Shown: piece after piece, positions 16,070 through 25,172 of the stretch
Layout of the letters: every line of letters begins with the position of its first letter
How positions within the stretch are numbered: the first letter of the stretch is position 1
Assembly (NCBI RefSeq): GCF_017254845.1
Contig: NZ_JAFKCU010000001.1
Span: 827,048-891,047, forward strand
DNA: 64,000 nt
Direction of reading: 5' to 3'
Source: Algoriphagus pacificus
Lineage (GTDB): Bacteria > Bacteroidota > Bacteroidia > Cytophagales > Cyclobacteriaceae
Program-made: the position numbers and the translations under genes
The notes under the pieces: model-generated
The model's database searches: none
The model's input: the letters and a program-made list of their open reading frames with translations, nothing else
Told to the model about the DNA's origin: nothing

Positions 16070-17230
16070 TTATTGGATTCCAACTTGATAAATTTTGGCA
16101 AAGTCCTCTTCAACCTCCGGGTTAGGCTTTGCAAAAAACCATAGACTCCCATCCCTGCTTACAAAGACATTGTCAAATTCCTCAGGGGACTCCAGATCAG
16201 CTAATTGCTTTCCATCCAAATCTAAAATGAGGTAATGGGTTTTGTATTTTTTGTTAACCCGTTCATTAAAAGCTTGCCATTCGTCCTCTGACTTTTGCTC
16301 TTTTGCCAATGCAGCATCCATCTCATCGTATCCAGTCAGGTATGACACAACTAGGTAATTCTGGACTTTCGCCATTTTTAAAATGTTTCCAAAGCTGGGA
16401 TCGTACGAAATAGCTCGGGGATCCGCTAATTTGGGGTCTTCCCCAGGATTTAACTTGTAATCGTTGACAATCAAAGGAACTCTGGCAATTCGTGTGTAGG
16501 GAGAATCAACCTGATAGATATTCAAAAATGGATCCGTTCCGCTGATCACATATAATTTTTCATCGATGACCTCAAACTTTGGAGAAAGGGTAGTCGGTTC
16601 ATGCGACATGTTATTTTGAAAAATACTTTCTGCCTCCAGATTTAAAAACTGCTCAAAATTCCCTGTAGCTGTGTCAGCCCAAACCAGTTGGAGAAAGTTG
16701 TCATAAAACTCCGGTTGTGTTTTGTTATACTCTGATCTAGCGATTACACCAGCTAACAGCATTTGATCGTCAACGAATTGGATTTCTTGAAGCGCATCCA
16801 TTCTTCCAGAAAATGGAAGGACCTTATCATTTGGAATTCGTTTACTTGAGATAAGAGTTCCCTCTTGATCGTATTCAAAAACCCCTCTCGATGAGACAAT
16901 CTGGATATTTCCATTTTCTTTGAATTTACCAGCTGCCATAGGGAAAGAGCCAAAACCATCGGGAGCATCTCTGTCTTTGCTGAATTCGCTGATCACCTTC
17001 CCTTCAAAATCCGAAATAACAAATTTCATTGCCTGCGAATCAAAAAGTAAAACCTTCTGAAGTGTCGGATTTACATCCATCAGCTTTGGTAAACCGATAT
17101 AATCCACTTGGATGGAGTCTTTTTTTACAAATGCGAACGATTCATTTTCTTTGAGATCTTCCTGTTCAGTAGATTTACTGCAGGAGAAAAATATTGCGGC
17201 TAAAGCAAAAAGTAGAGTTAACTTTTTCAT
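16070..17230 (-). CDS. Lipoprotein, predicted six-bladed beta-propeller, DUF4221-like
   Basis: A 386-residue predicted lipoprotein: the leader ends FFSCSKS with Cys17 as the lipidated residue. The rest is a soluble beta-rich protein with repeated blade-like segments. The segment APDGFGSFPMAAGKF resembles GPDGIGSFISGSF in the DUF4221-like lipoprotein at 45.1 kb, so the two are probably distant paralogues. No enzymatic motif is recognisable; ligand binding at the cell envelope is a guess. It is convergent with the outer-membrane barrel gene and divergent from tatD. The family call is moderate, and an NHL or 6-bladed propeller label would be equally fair. Confidence 0.6.
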   Translation of the reverse strand: MKKLTLLFALAAIFFSCSKSTEQEDLKENESFAFVKKDSIQVDYIGLPKLMDVNPTLQKVLLFDSQAMKFVISDFEGKVISEFSKDRDAPDGFGSFPMAAGKFKENGNIQIVSSRGVFEYDQEGTLISSKRIPNDKVLPFSGRMDALQEIQFVDDQMLLAGVIARSEYNKTQPEFYDNFLQLVWADTATGNFEQFLNLEAESIFQNNMSHEPTTLSPKFEVIDEKLYVISGTDPFLNIYQVDSPYTRIARVPLIVNDYKLNPGEDPKLADPRAISYDPSFGNILKMAKVQNYLVVSYLTGYDEMDAALAKEQKSEDEWQAFNERVNKKYKTHYLILDLDGKQLADLESPEEFDNVFVSRDGSLWFFAKPNPEVEEDFAKIYQVGIQ

Positions 17231-17284
17231 GTTGTCTAAATTTTAAATCATAATATAGATTATTTAGTTAAAGTTAAAAACCCA

Positions 17285-17935
17285 ATGAACCTATTTGATA
17301 TTCATACCCATTCCACTTCGAATAAATTTGCAATTTTTAACTTAGAAATAGATTTCCCAGTTGAGTCTATCAGCTATTTTTCAACCGGTCTTCATCCTTG
17401 GAATTTGGAAGTAAATTGGCAGGAACACTTACCCAAATTGCAGGCACTTGCCAAAGATGAGAGATGCATGGCAATTGGGGAGGCAGGTTTTGATAGAATT
17501 TGGGGGCCTGATAATTATGTGCAAAAGGAAGCATTTTCGGCGCAAGCGAAATTGGCCTTGGAGACTGGAATTCCTTTGATTTTACACTTGGTAAAAGCCC
17601 ATGACATGTTGCTGGAATATTTCAAAAATGAAGAAAAAACTCCAACCATTATCTGCCATGGATTTAACCTAAAACCTCATCTTGCAGAGCAGTTATTACA
17701 ATTTCCAGTTTGCTTTTCTTTTGGCAAAGCTCTGAAACAGGAGGGTTCAAATGCAGCTGCTTGGCTTAAAAAATGCCCTGCTGATCGATATTTTTTTGAA
17801 ACTGACGATTCTGACCTTTCAATTGATTCCATTTTTAATGCTGCTTCCGTAATTTTGGACCGACCTGTAGAAGAGCTTTCTAATCAGGTTATATCAAACT
17901 GGAATAGGATTTCAAAAAGGAAGATTTATGAGTGA
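17285..17935 (+). CDS. TatD-family metal-dependent hydrolase
   Basis: A 216-residue TIM-barrel hydrolase of the TatD/YcfH group. Metal ligands of the family are visible: His7-x-His9 in FDIHTHS, Glu in GEAGFD, a His in LILHLVKAH, a His in IICHGFN and Asp in FETDDSD. TatD proteins have DNase or D-aminoacyl-tRNA deacylase activities, and the function here cannot be chosen. It is somewhat shorter than the usual 255-265 residues, with short loops. Its last codons overlap the tcdA start by 8 bases, so the two are co-translated. Confidence 0.85.
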   Translation: MNLFDIHTHSTSNKFAIFNLEIDFPVESISYFSTGLHPWNLEVNWQEHLPKLQALAKDERCMAIGEAGFDRIWGPDNYVQKEAFSAQAKLALETGIPLILHLVKAHDMLLEYFKNEEKTPTIICHGFNLKPHLAEQLLQFPVCFSFGKALKQEGSNAAAWLKKCPADRYFFETDDSDLSIDSIFNAASVILDRPVEELSNQVISNWNRISKRKIYE

Positions 17936-18653
17936 GTTTGCCTGGCTAAGCCGGACCGAACTGATAACAGGCCGTGAGGGACTGGAAAAGTTAGCGAAAA
18001 AACATGTACTGGTAGTGGGTCTTGGCGGTGTAGGATCTTTTGCTGCCGAATTTATCTGCAGAGCCGGAATCGGTGAAATGACGATTATAGATGGGGATAT
18101 TGTAGACATCACTAATTGCAATAGACAATTGCCCGCGACGCAGAAAAATGTGGGTGAATCCAAAGCAGCTTGGATGGAAGAGAGACTTACTTCCATCAAT
18201 CCCAACCTGAAAGTAAATACCATAAAACAGTTTTTGGATCCGGGCGATATGACCCAGCTTTTGGAGTCAAACCATTTTGATTATGTGGTGGATTGCATTG
18301 ACAGTTTTACTCCAAAATTGCATTTGATCGATGGAGCTTACAAAAGAGGATTCCCGCTGGTCAGCTCCATGGGTGCAGGAGGTAAAGTCGATCCAACTCA
18401 AGTCAAAGTAGTGGATATAGCGGATACCTATGCCTGTAAACTTGCCAAAATGGTCAGAAAAAGATTGAAGAAGAAAAACATCAAAACCGGGTTTAAAGCG
18501 GTCTTTTCCTCTGAGTTGATGATCAAAGAAAGCATGATGATGACCGATGGAAGCAACTTCAAAAAATCTGCTTACGGGACAATGTCATTTCTTCCAGCAG
18601 CATTTGGCTGTGCCTGTGCCGCAACCGTGGTCAACGACCTGCTGGCATCCTGA
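17928..18653 (+). CDS. tcdA: tRNA threonylcarbamoyladenosine dehydratase (TcdA/CsdL, ThiF family)
   Basis: A 241-residue E1-like ATP-dependent enzyme that cyclises t6A37 in ANN-decoding tRNAs to ct6A. The nucleotide-binding loop VVGLGGVGSFAAEF is near residue 30, followed by the acidic strand end IIDGDIVDITNCNRQ and the Arg/Lys-rich adenylation region. The Cys in DTYACKLAKMVRKR is in the usual place after the crossover loop. It overlaps tatD by 8 bases and ends exactly at the first base before the convergent MaoC gene's stop codon. Confidence 0.9.
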   Translation: MSEFAWLSRTELITGREGLEKLAKKHVLVVGLGGVGSFAAEFICRAGIGEMTIIDGDIVDITNCNRQLPATQKNVGESKAAWMEERLTSINPNLKVNTIKQFLDPGDMTQLLESNHFDYVVDCIDSFTPKLHLIDGAYKRGFPLVSSMGAGGKVDPTQVKVVDIADTYACKLAKMVRKRLKKKNIKTGFKAVFSSELMIKESMMMTDGSNFKKSAYGTMSFLPAAFGCACAATVVNDLLAS

Positions 18654-19118
18654 TTAATTAAAGTGATAAAGGAATACTAATACACCGGTGAAAGCCGGTT
18701 TTTTTTGATCCTTGATTTCCAGTTTCACTGAAACCTCAGCTTTTACGGTTCCTCTGAGATTGACTACCGACTTGAGACTGGCCACCAATCTCACCTGATC
18801 AGTTACCAACACTGGATGAGCGAATCTGAAATTTTCAATTCCATAATTAATCATCATTTTCAGATTGTTCACTTTTAGGATTTGCTCCCAAAGGTGAGGG
18901 ACTATACTGAGTGTCAAATAACCATGTGCAATGGTATTTCCAAAGGAACCTTGAGTTTTTGCTTTTTCTGGTTCTGTGTGGATCCATTGATGATCATAGG
19001 TCGCATCTGCGAATAAATTGATCTGTTTTTGAGTGATTTGGAAATATTCTGAGGCTCCAAGCTCCTGACCATTATACTTTTCAAAATCTTCGAAACTACC
19101 AATTTCTATTGCGCTCAT
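18654..19118 (-). CDS. MaoC-family (R)-specific enoyl hydratase
   Basis: A 154-residue single hot-dog domain protein. The hydratase signature is clear: FADATYDHQWIH (catalytic Asp and His) followed by FGNTIAHGYLTLSIVPHLW. Such enzymes hydrate trans-2-enoyl-CoA to (R)-3-hydroxyacyl-CoA, and in organisms without PHA synthesis they may act in lipid metabolism. It abuts tcdA tail to tail with no intervening base, so there is no room for a terminator. It stands alone on its strand. Confidence 0.9.
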   Translation of the reverse strand: MSAIEIGSFEDFEKYNGQELGASEYFQITQKQINLFADATYDHQWIHTEPEKAKTQGSFGNTIAHGYLTLSIVPHLWEQILKVNNLKMMINYGIENFRFAHPVLVTDQVRLVASLKSVVNLRGTVKAEVSVKLEIKDQKKPAFTGVLVFLYHFN

Positions 19119-19317
19119 TTAATTTATTATTTCGTAAAAAACCAAAATAGGGAAGTTTTATTGGGAATTACAAGGAGAAATACCTTAAACGCATGACAAC
19201 AATTTGAACAATAACTTCAAAAGTTTTAATGTGATTTCTCCTAAAAAATTATTTTTTCAAAATCTTTAGGTTTTATCAAACTAATATCTACTTTCGGCCA
19301 AAATATCGACCCTTTAT

Positions 19318-21171
19318 ATGGTAAATTCTCTTATCGTTGTGTTACTTTTTTTTGGGATTATTTCCCATCATGACACAATTGATAAAAAGCTAGAAATACC
19401 CCACTATTCCATTTTAAAGGAAAAGACAATCTATTCGCTTAATGAGGATTATGGATATTCTATAATAATTGAAAAACAAATTAAAGTCCTAAGTAAGGAG
19501 GGTTTGGACCATGCCTTCACCTCTTTACCCTATGATAAATTTGTAGAGATTAAGGATTTTTATTTACAGGTTATAGACCCGAAAACAGGGAAGACTTTAG
19601 AAAAAGCCAGGATGCGGGATATGTCAGATGTTGCTATAGTTTCGAATACCTCCATTTTTGAAGATAATCGACGTAAATACTACCGGGTAAAAACTGAACA
19701 ATTCCCAGTTGAGGTTATTATTCGTTCAGAGTCTTATCATAAGACCAATTATTTTTTTCCAGAATGGATTCCTGTTAATTATTTATATCAAAAAGTAGAA
19801 GAGTCCAAGCTTGAATTGATATATCCTGAATCTGGAGGTATCCGATACAAGGAGCTAAACCTACTGGGGAAAAAAGAAAAGGAAGAGCTTTCCGATGGAT
19901 TTACTAAAATCTCATGGACAGAAAGAGATCTTCCCATTTTGGGCAGTGGGTTTGAAATCAAAAATGTTCATCGTGTATTAATCGCGCCGAGGGAGTTTTC
20001 TATGGAGGGGCATCTGGGAATTATGAATGATTGGGCTGGATTTGCAGCATGGCAATTTGATATCAATAAAGGAAGGGGAGAATTGCCTGAATCCTATAAA
20101 AAACAAATTTTACAATTAGTCGATGGAGTGGATGATTTGTACAAAAAAGTTTCAATCCTGTATTCGCATCTCCAGCAAAATTACCGCTATGTGAGTATTC
20201 AGCTAGGAATTGGTGGCTGGCAAACAATGACGGCAGAAGATGTTATCAAGTATTCTTATGGAGATTGTAAGGGCTTAACCAATTTGATGAAAAGTATGCT
20301 AGAGGTAGTTGGAATACCATCCTATTATACCCTTGTATTGGCTGGTGAAGGAAAAAGTGAGATGCAAGTGGACTTTCCCAGTAATCAATTTAATCATGTT
20401 ATTCTTCAAGTCCCAACTGAGGCAAGTCCTATTTGGTTAGAATGTACTTCTAACTTGTTGCCAGCAGGATATTTGGGAGAATTCACAAAAGGTAGAGATG
20501 TATTAGTGACTCAAGATGGAGGAGGTTACATCACTCAAACTCCAGCATACAACTCTAATGAATGGAATAAAATAACAAGTAAGAATAGAATTGAGATTGA
20601 TCATCAAGGCAATGCTACCCTCTATTCATTGAGAGAGATGAAAGGGAATTTGGTTGAAGAAATTCTTTATTTGCAAACCTATAAGGATATCCGTGAGCAG
20701 AAAGACTTTTTTAATGAAAATTTGCCGATCAAAGGTCTAATTGTAGAAGATTATCTATTGAATGTTGAAAATAGAGACTCTATTCCAGTTTCAAGACTGG
20801 AACTAAAAGGTCATATTTCCAGATTTGCTCAGTCTACTGCCAAAAGGCTGCTTCTAAAGCCATTCTTTGAGAAAATTACAGAGCATATGGTAGATAATTT
20901 GCGTTTGGATATGGAAGAGATCTATGAGATCTCATTGCCATCTGGAGTAGTTCCTGAGTTAGAAAACATGGATTTTCATATAACTGAGCCTGATTTTGAT
21001 ATTCAGATTTCCCACAAGCTCAATGAAGGGAAATTAGAAGTAAATCGATCAATAAAATTTTTCATGAAGGAGGAGTTGAATGAGGACGCCAAGCAGGATT
21101 TTTTAAAAAGAATCAATGAAACAACCCAGAAAAGCTATTTTTTCAATAAGAGCAATTCTTTAACCAATTAG
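19318..21171 (+). CDS. DUF3857 / transglutaminase-like exported protein, catalytic Cys and His present
   Basis: A 617-residue protein with a hydrophobic N-terminus that probably acts as a signal peptide or anchor. An N-terminal DUF3857 domain (about 25-200) is followed by a transglutaminase-like papain fold (about 260-380) and a C-terminal beta domain. The catalytic Cys317 (YGDCKGLTNLM) and His360 (NQFNHVILQV) are present. The third residue, normally Asp, is Glu375 in IWLECTSN, an unusual change. The family acts in the periplasm or envelope, as peptidase, cross-linker or amidase, with unknown substrates. It is followed after 4 bases by a second family member that lacks these residues, suggesting a working pair. 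Confidence 0.85.
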   Translation: MVNSLIVVLLFFGIISHHDTIDKKLEIPHYSILKEKTIYSLNEDYGYSIIIEKQIKVLSKEGLDHAFTSLPYDKFVEIKDFYLQVIDPKTGKTLEKARMRDMSDVAIVSNTSIFEDNRRKYYRVKTEQFPVEVIIRSESYHKTNYFFPEWIPVNYLYQKVEESKLELIYPESGGIRYKELNLLGKKEKEELSDGFTKISWTERDLPILGSGFEIKNVHRVLIAPREFSMEGHLGIMNDWAGFAAWQFDINKGRGELPESYKKQILQLVDGVDDLYKKVSILYSHLQQNYRYVSIQLGIGGWQTMTAEDVIKYSYGDCKGLTNLMKSMLEVVGIPSYYTLVLAGEGKSEMQVDFPSNQFNHVILQVPTEASPIWLECTSNLLPAGYLGEFTKGRDVLVTQDGGGYITQTPAYNSNEWNKITSKNRIEIDHQGNATLYSLREMKGNLVEEILYLQTYKDIREQKDFFNENLPIKGLIVEDYLLNVENRDSIPVSRLELKGHISRFAQSTAKRLLLKPFFEKITEHMVDNLRLDMEEIYEISLPSGVVPELENMDFHITEPDFDIQISHKLNEGKLEVNRSIKFFMKEELNEDAKQDFLKRINETTQKSYFFNKSNSLTN

Positions 21172-21175
21172 GACT

Positions 21176-23164
21176 ATGAAATTACGCTTTTTACCAGTCC
21201 TTTTTTTAATCAACCTTGGAACTGTGTTTGGACACATGGTGAAAAAGATGGTTTTCATACTCGTATTTGTAGCAATTGGGATTCAAAAGCTTTCAGCTCA
21301 AATTCAATTTGGTCAATATTCTGAGGAAGAATTGTCATTGACACAGGTCTCTTTTGAGCCGGATGCACGGATAGTGACTTTATGGGAAGAAGCCAATAGC
21401 TACTTTATGGTTACTGGCCTTCATACGAATTATCACTTTAGATATAAAGTATTAGATGATAATGTAGATAATTTTGGAGATATTATCATTCCATTTTATC
21501 GTGGAAAATCCCTAGTAGAGGATATAGGCAAGGTAGAAGCACAGGTGTCTTATATTGAAAATGGCCAACGTACCTCTAGGCTATTGACCAAAGAAAATAT
21601 TAAAGAAGTAAACATTGGGAATGGTCAATTTGAAATTCGATTGATCTTTCCCAATGTAAAAAAAGGGAGTATAATTGAGTATAAGTACAGAAAAATTGAT
21701 CACCAATATGGGATTTTGGAAGGATGGAGTTTCCAAGGTACCTACCCCGCTTTGGTGAGTAAGTATACTTTTAAGGCTCCTGACTTTTTCCAATATCAAA
21801 TGATCCAGCAGGGCAAAAAGGTAGCAGAAGTTGCCTTAATTTCTCCTAAAAAGAATCTTTTTTCTTGGGAAAGGAGGAATGTACCTTCGTTGCCTAATGA
21901 ACCATATGTCGGAAATTATATAAACTTTGAAGAGCGGGTAGATGGGTACCTTTATTCTAGTGAATATGTGAATCCTGACAAACTGGAAGAGTCTGACATG
22001 GTCTATGCCACTTGGAATCAATTGGCAAATCGCTGGTTAGAAATTGATGAAGTAGATAGCTATACTCACGCTGACCCAGAAACCATCCCCGGATTTCCAA
22101 GCCTGAAATTGGATTCCCTTTCCAAATTGGATCAGGCAAAAACTATTTTCGAATACGTATCCAACAATATCGAATTAATAAGGTCCTCTTGGCTAGAACC
22201 ATTTTATTCTATTAATGGGCTTCTTCAGAAGAAAGAAGGGAATTCTATTGACAAAAACTTAATGCTGACCTATTTGCTCCGAAGGCAAGGAATAGCTGCG
22301 GACATGGTCTTGATCAATGATAGATTCAGAGGGAGAAGTCAATTAATTGAGGTGCCATTTATCAATCAGTTTCTATCAGCCATTGTAAAAGCTAAAATTG
22401 AGGACAAAGATTATTTGTTGGATGCTAGTGATTCGATCACTCCATTTGGGCTTTTGTCACACAATAAACTTGTCGAAAGGGGATTTATTCTGGAAAAAGA
22501 TCATGGTCGATTAGAAGCGCTCCAGCATCAATTCCGATCAGGAAGTATCCAAAATATCAATTTGGAATGGAATGACTCAACTGGATTTGTATACAAAAAT
22601 CAAATTAAACTTTTTGATCATGAGGCATTAAAATTTGGGAAGTTATTAGAAGGCCTGAAAGCTGATGAGGAGGTTTGGAAAAAGGATACGCGAATCGAAT
22701 ATGGGGAAATTGAAAATTTCTCGGTGGTTGATGAACTTTCTACTAAAAGGAGTATTTCGATAAGCTTTAATTCTAAATTACCTTCTGAAGAATCCAACAT
22801 GATTGTTGTTATGCCTTTTCAGTATTCTGAATATTTAACAAATCCATTTATTCAGCAATCTAGGGTTCTGCCTGTAGAATATGAATTCCCAGCTTTTGAA
22901 AATATCAATGCGACAATTCCCATTCCAGAGGGTTATGTTGTGGATGATTATCCCGAACCCATGACTTTGACCATCCCATCTAAGAAAGTTAAGTTTACTT
23001 ATCAGTCGATTTTGGGAGAAAAGGAGCTTAAATTTTCTTCGAGGATAGAGCTGTCTGCATTTACTTTTTCTGCTTCTGAGTATCAAGACTTGAAGTTTAT
23101 CATGGAATCTATTTCGGTCCAGCTTAATTCACCGATTACTTTGCGGAAAGTTATTAATCCTTGA
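21176..23164 (+). CDS. DUF3857 / transglutaminase-like exported protein, catalytic residues degenerate
   Basis: A 662-residue paralogue of the upstream protein. Two possible leaders are present: from the ATG at 21176, 4 bases after the previous stop codon, or from the ATG at 21236, which gives a cleaner signal peptide ending KLSAQ. In the transglutaminase fold the Cys position is Ser357 (KKEGNSIDKNLML), the His position is Ser401 (FLSAIVKAKI), and only Asp416 (YLLDASD) remains. It is therefore most likely not an enzyme but a binding or scaffold protein. Bacteroidota DUF3857 proteins with a replaced Cys are common as I recall. Confidence 0.82.
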   Translation: MKLRFLPVLFLINLGTVFGHMVKKMVFILVFVAIGIQKLSAQIQFGQYSEEELSLTQVSFEPDARIVTLWEEANSYFMVTGLHTNYHFRYKVLDDNVDNFGDIIIPFYRGKSLVEDIGKVEAQVSYIENGQRTSRLLTKENIKEVNIGNGQFEIRLIFPNVKKGSIIEYKYRKIDHQYGILEGWSFQGTYPALVSKYTFKAPDFFQYQMIQQGKKVAEVALISPKKNLFSWERRNVPSLPNEPYVGNYINFEERVDGYLYSSEYVNPDKLEESDMVYATWNQLANRWLEIDEVDSYTHADPETIPGFPSLKLDSLSKLDQAKTIFEYVSNNIELIRSSWLEPFYSINGLLQKKEGNSIDKNLMLTYLLRRQGIAADMVLINDRFRGRSQLIEVPFINQFLSAIVKAKIEDKDYLLDASDSITPFGLLSHNKLVERGFILEKDHGRLEALQHQFRSGSIQNINLEWNDSTGFVYKNQIKLFDHEALKFGKLLEGLKADEEVWKKDTRIEYGEIENFSVVDELSTKRSISISFNSKLPSEESNMIVVMPFQYSEYLTNPFIQQSRVLPVEYEFPAFENINATIPIPEGYVVDDYPEPMTLTIPSKKVKFTYQSILGEKELKFSSRIELSAFTFSASEYQDLKFIMESISVQLNSPITLRKVINP

Positions 23165-23229
23165 AATGCCTCACATTTTAAGACGTCGACATTTTTGTCC
23201 CTTTTTTTGTGATAATTTTGAAAGAAAAA

Positions 23230-24027
23230 ATGACATCATACATCCATGGTTATGTACCAGAAGAGCAGGAAAGGCTTTTGGATCAAGCAGGAGTTTTGGC
23301 TCCCTTGATTTATCCAGCTATTGATTTTCATGGTTGTAAGCATATTCTGGAAATTGGAAGTGGTGTAGGAGCACAGACACAGGTGCTTTTATCCCTTTTT
23401 CGGGATATGAAGATTACTTGTGTTGATGCTGTAGAAAGCCAAATAGAAAAAGCCAAAAGTAATCTTTCAGGAAATGATTCCAGGCTTTCCTTTTTAGTGC
23501 AGGATGCGAGGAATTTGGATTTGCCAAGGAAATTCGATGGAGCATTCCTATGCTGGGTTTTAGAACATATTCCAAACCCTCAGCTCGTATTGGAAAGCCT
23601 AATTAAGAGCCTACAACCAGGGGCAAAAATTTGGATAACGGAGGTTTTCAATAGCTCATTTTATTTTCAGCCCGCACTGAGTGGATTGACTAATTATTAT
23701 GAAAAGTATAACAGCTTTCATAAGTCTTTAGACGGAGATCCAGATATCGGCGCAAAGCTAGGGAATATGTTGTCTAAAGCCGGTTTTAAGGAAATTACAT
23801 TGAGTCACGGTGGATTTCATCTATCGCAACATGATCCTGAATCTCTCAATAAGATCATAAAGTACTGGAAAGGTCTAATGAAGAGTGGAGCAGCAGCCAT
23901 GATTTCATCAAATTGGATCACCGAAGAAGAAGTGAATGCCATGGAAAAAGATTTGGATCAAATAGCTTCCGATGAAAATGCGGTTTTTTATTATCAATTT
24001 GTACAGGCAAACGCAACAGTATTTTAA
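23230..24027 (+). CDS. Class I SAM-dependent methyltransferase
   Basis: A 265-residue soluble methyltransferase. The SAM-binding motif I is ILEIGSGVGAQTQVL, the acidic end of strand 2 is CVDAVESQ, and motif III is FDGAFLCWVLEHIPNPQ. The N-terminus TSYIHGYVPEEQERLLDQA is of a type often seen in small-molecule methyltransferases. The substrate is unknown. I start it at the ATG at 23230 rather than a GTG at 23209, because the family normally begins close to the YIHGY segment. Its stop codon is directly followed by the ATG of mtgA with no gap, so the two are coupled. Confidence 0.85.
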   Translation: MTSYIHGYVPEEQERLLDQAGVLAPLIYPAIDFHGCKHILEIGSGVGAQTQVLLSLFRDMKITCVDAVESQIEKAKSNLSGNDSRLSFLVQDARNLDLPRKFDGAFLCWVLEHIPNPQLVLESLIKSLQPGAKIWITEVFNSSFYFQPALSGLTNYYEKYNSFHKSLDGDPDIGAKLGNMLSKAGFKEITLSHGGFHLSQHDPESLNKIIKYWKGLMKSGAAAMISSNWITEEEVNAMEKDLDQIASDENAVFYYQFVQANATVF

Positions 24028-24723
24028 ATGAAATTACTCAAGAGGATTTGGAGGTTTATTTGGAAAACCGCGATGTGGTTTTTAATCCTTTCAGTAGGCC
24101 TGACATTGGTTTATAGATTTGTTCCTGTGCCCGTTACACCTTTGATGGTTATTCGTCTTGTGGAGCAAATGATTGATTCAGAAAAGAAAGTCAGGTTATC
24201 CAAAGACTGGGTTCCGATGTCTGAAATATCCAAAAATGCCCCTCAGGCAGTATATGCTTCTGAAGATCAAAAATTCTTGGATCACAATGGATTTGATTTT
24301 GAAGCGATGCAGAAGGCATGGGAAGGGAATAAAAAAGGTAAAAGAATCAAAGGTGCGAGTACTATTACCCAACAGACTGTAAAAAATGTATTCCTTTGGC
24401 CTGATAGAAGTTATATTCGAAAAGGTCTGGAGGCCTACTTCACTGTTTTGGTAGAAGTATTATGGCCAAAAGAAAGAATCATGGAAGTTTATCTAAACGT
24501 GATAGAGATGGGGCCTGGGATTTATGGAATTGAAGCGGCTGCACAGAATTATTACAATAAACCAGCTGTCAAATTGAACCGTAGTGAGGCGGCTATGATT
24601 GCAGCGGTGCTACCTAATCCGAATCGTTGGAACCCTAAAAAACCTACTCCCTACATCTTGGGTCGCCAAGCATGGATTCTTAGACAAATGAACAACTTGG
24701 CTCCTTTGGGCTACGGAAATTGA
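24028..24723 (+). CDS. mtgA: Monofunctional biosynthetic peptidoglycan glycosyltransferase
   Basis: A 231-residue GT51 enzyme anchored by one N-terminal membrane segment (about 10-32). It polymerises lipid II into glycan strands on the periplasmic side. The catalytic Glu79 lies in ASEDQKFLDHNGFDF, and the second conserved block is IKGASTITQQTVKNVFLW. The later motif KERIMEVYLNVIEMG is also intact. No transpeptidase domain follows, and the length is normal for MtgA. It is the last gene before the DnaA-box region. Confidence 0.95.
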   Translation: MKLLKRIWRFIWKTAMWFLILSVGLTLVYRFVPVPVTPLMVIRLVEQMIDSEKKVRLSKDWVPMSEISKNAPQAVYASEDQKFLDHNGFDFEAMQKAWEGNKKGKRIKGASTITQQTVKNVFLWPDRSYIRKGLEAYFTVLVEVLWPKERIMEVYLNVIEMGPGIYGIEAAAQNYYNKPAVKLNRSEAAMIAAVLPNPNRWNPKKPTPYILGRQAWILRQMNNLAPLGYGN

Positions 24724-25172
24724 GTTTCCGATTTTTGTACTAGTGCTGTTAAAATTATATTTTTTTGAGGTAATATTTTCTTTAGCTAAGAACAGGAATT
24801 TCCTTGCAATAATTTTAAACTTCTAGAAGGAATTCGATTTTTAAAAGCACAAAATTTTATTCTATTTTTTGTCATTCCCGACGGAAATAAAAGTGGATTT
24901 TTGAGAAATGTCCGAAGATGAGAATTGACGAAAAATAGGCGTTGAGAGGCTGTATTTGAGGATTATTAATTGCAAGAAAAATTTATCCACATTTTCAATT
25001 ATTTATCCACACTTTTCCACATTGAATATATAATTAACTATAAATCAATTGATTATAGGTTAAAATTACAAGTCAATTTTGTGGATAAAAGAAGCTAACT
25101 TTCAAAAAGTGTTTTATTTTGGACGCTGGAAAAGTGGATAAATTGGCAGTCCAAATTTTATTCTAAAATCGA
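24724..25172. other. DnaA-box cluster with A+T-rich core: candidate replication origin
   Basis: This 449-base gap holds no gene. Three perfect DnaA boxes (TTATCCACA) lie at 24983-24991 (+), 25003-25011 (+) and 25080-25088 (-). One-mismatch boxes lie at 25013-25021 (+, TTTTCCACA) and 25133-25141 (-, TTATCCACT). The boxes face each other across 25021-25080, which is about 15% G+C and would serve as an unwinding element. Bacteroidota origins are often not beside dnaA. Against this, genes on both sides are mostly transcribed toward the site, whereas genes usually point away from an origin. A regulatory DnaA-binding site is the alternative. Confidence 0.55.
24983..25141. promoter_or_regulatory. 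Five DnaA boxes in convergent arrangement
   Basis: Box positions are 24983, 25003, 25013 (one mismatch), 25080 and 25133 (one mismatch), the last two on the minus strand. With the base composition seen here, fewer than one perfect box would be expected in the whole window by chance. Confidence 0.75.

Noticed and set aside
24724-25172. dif/XerCD site in the DnaA-box region, suggested by convergent gene polarity
   Set aside because: I could not find a convincing two-arm XerC/XerD sequence; the gene polarity alone does not support it.
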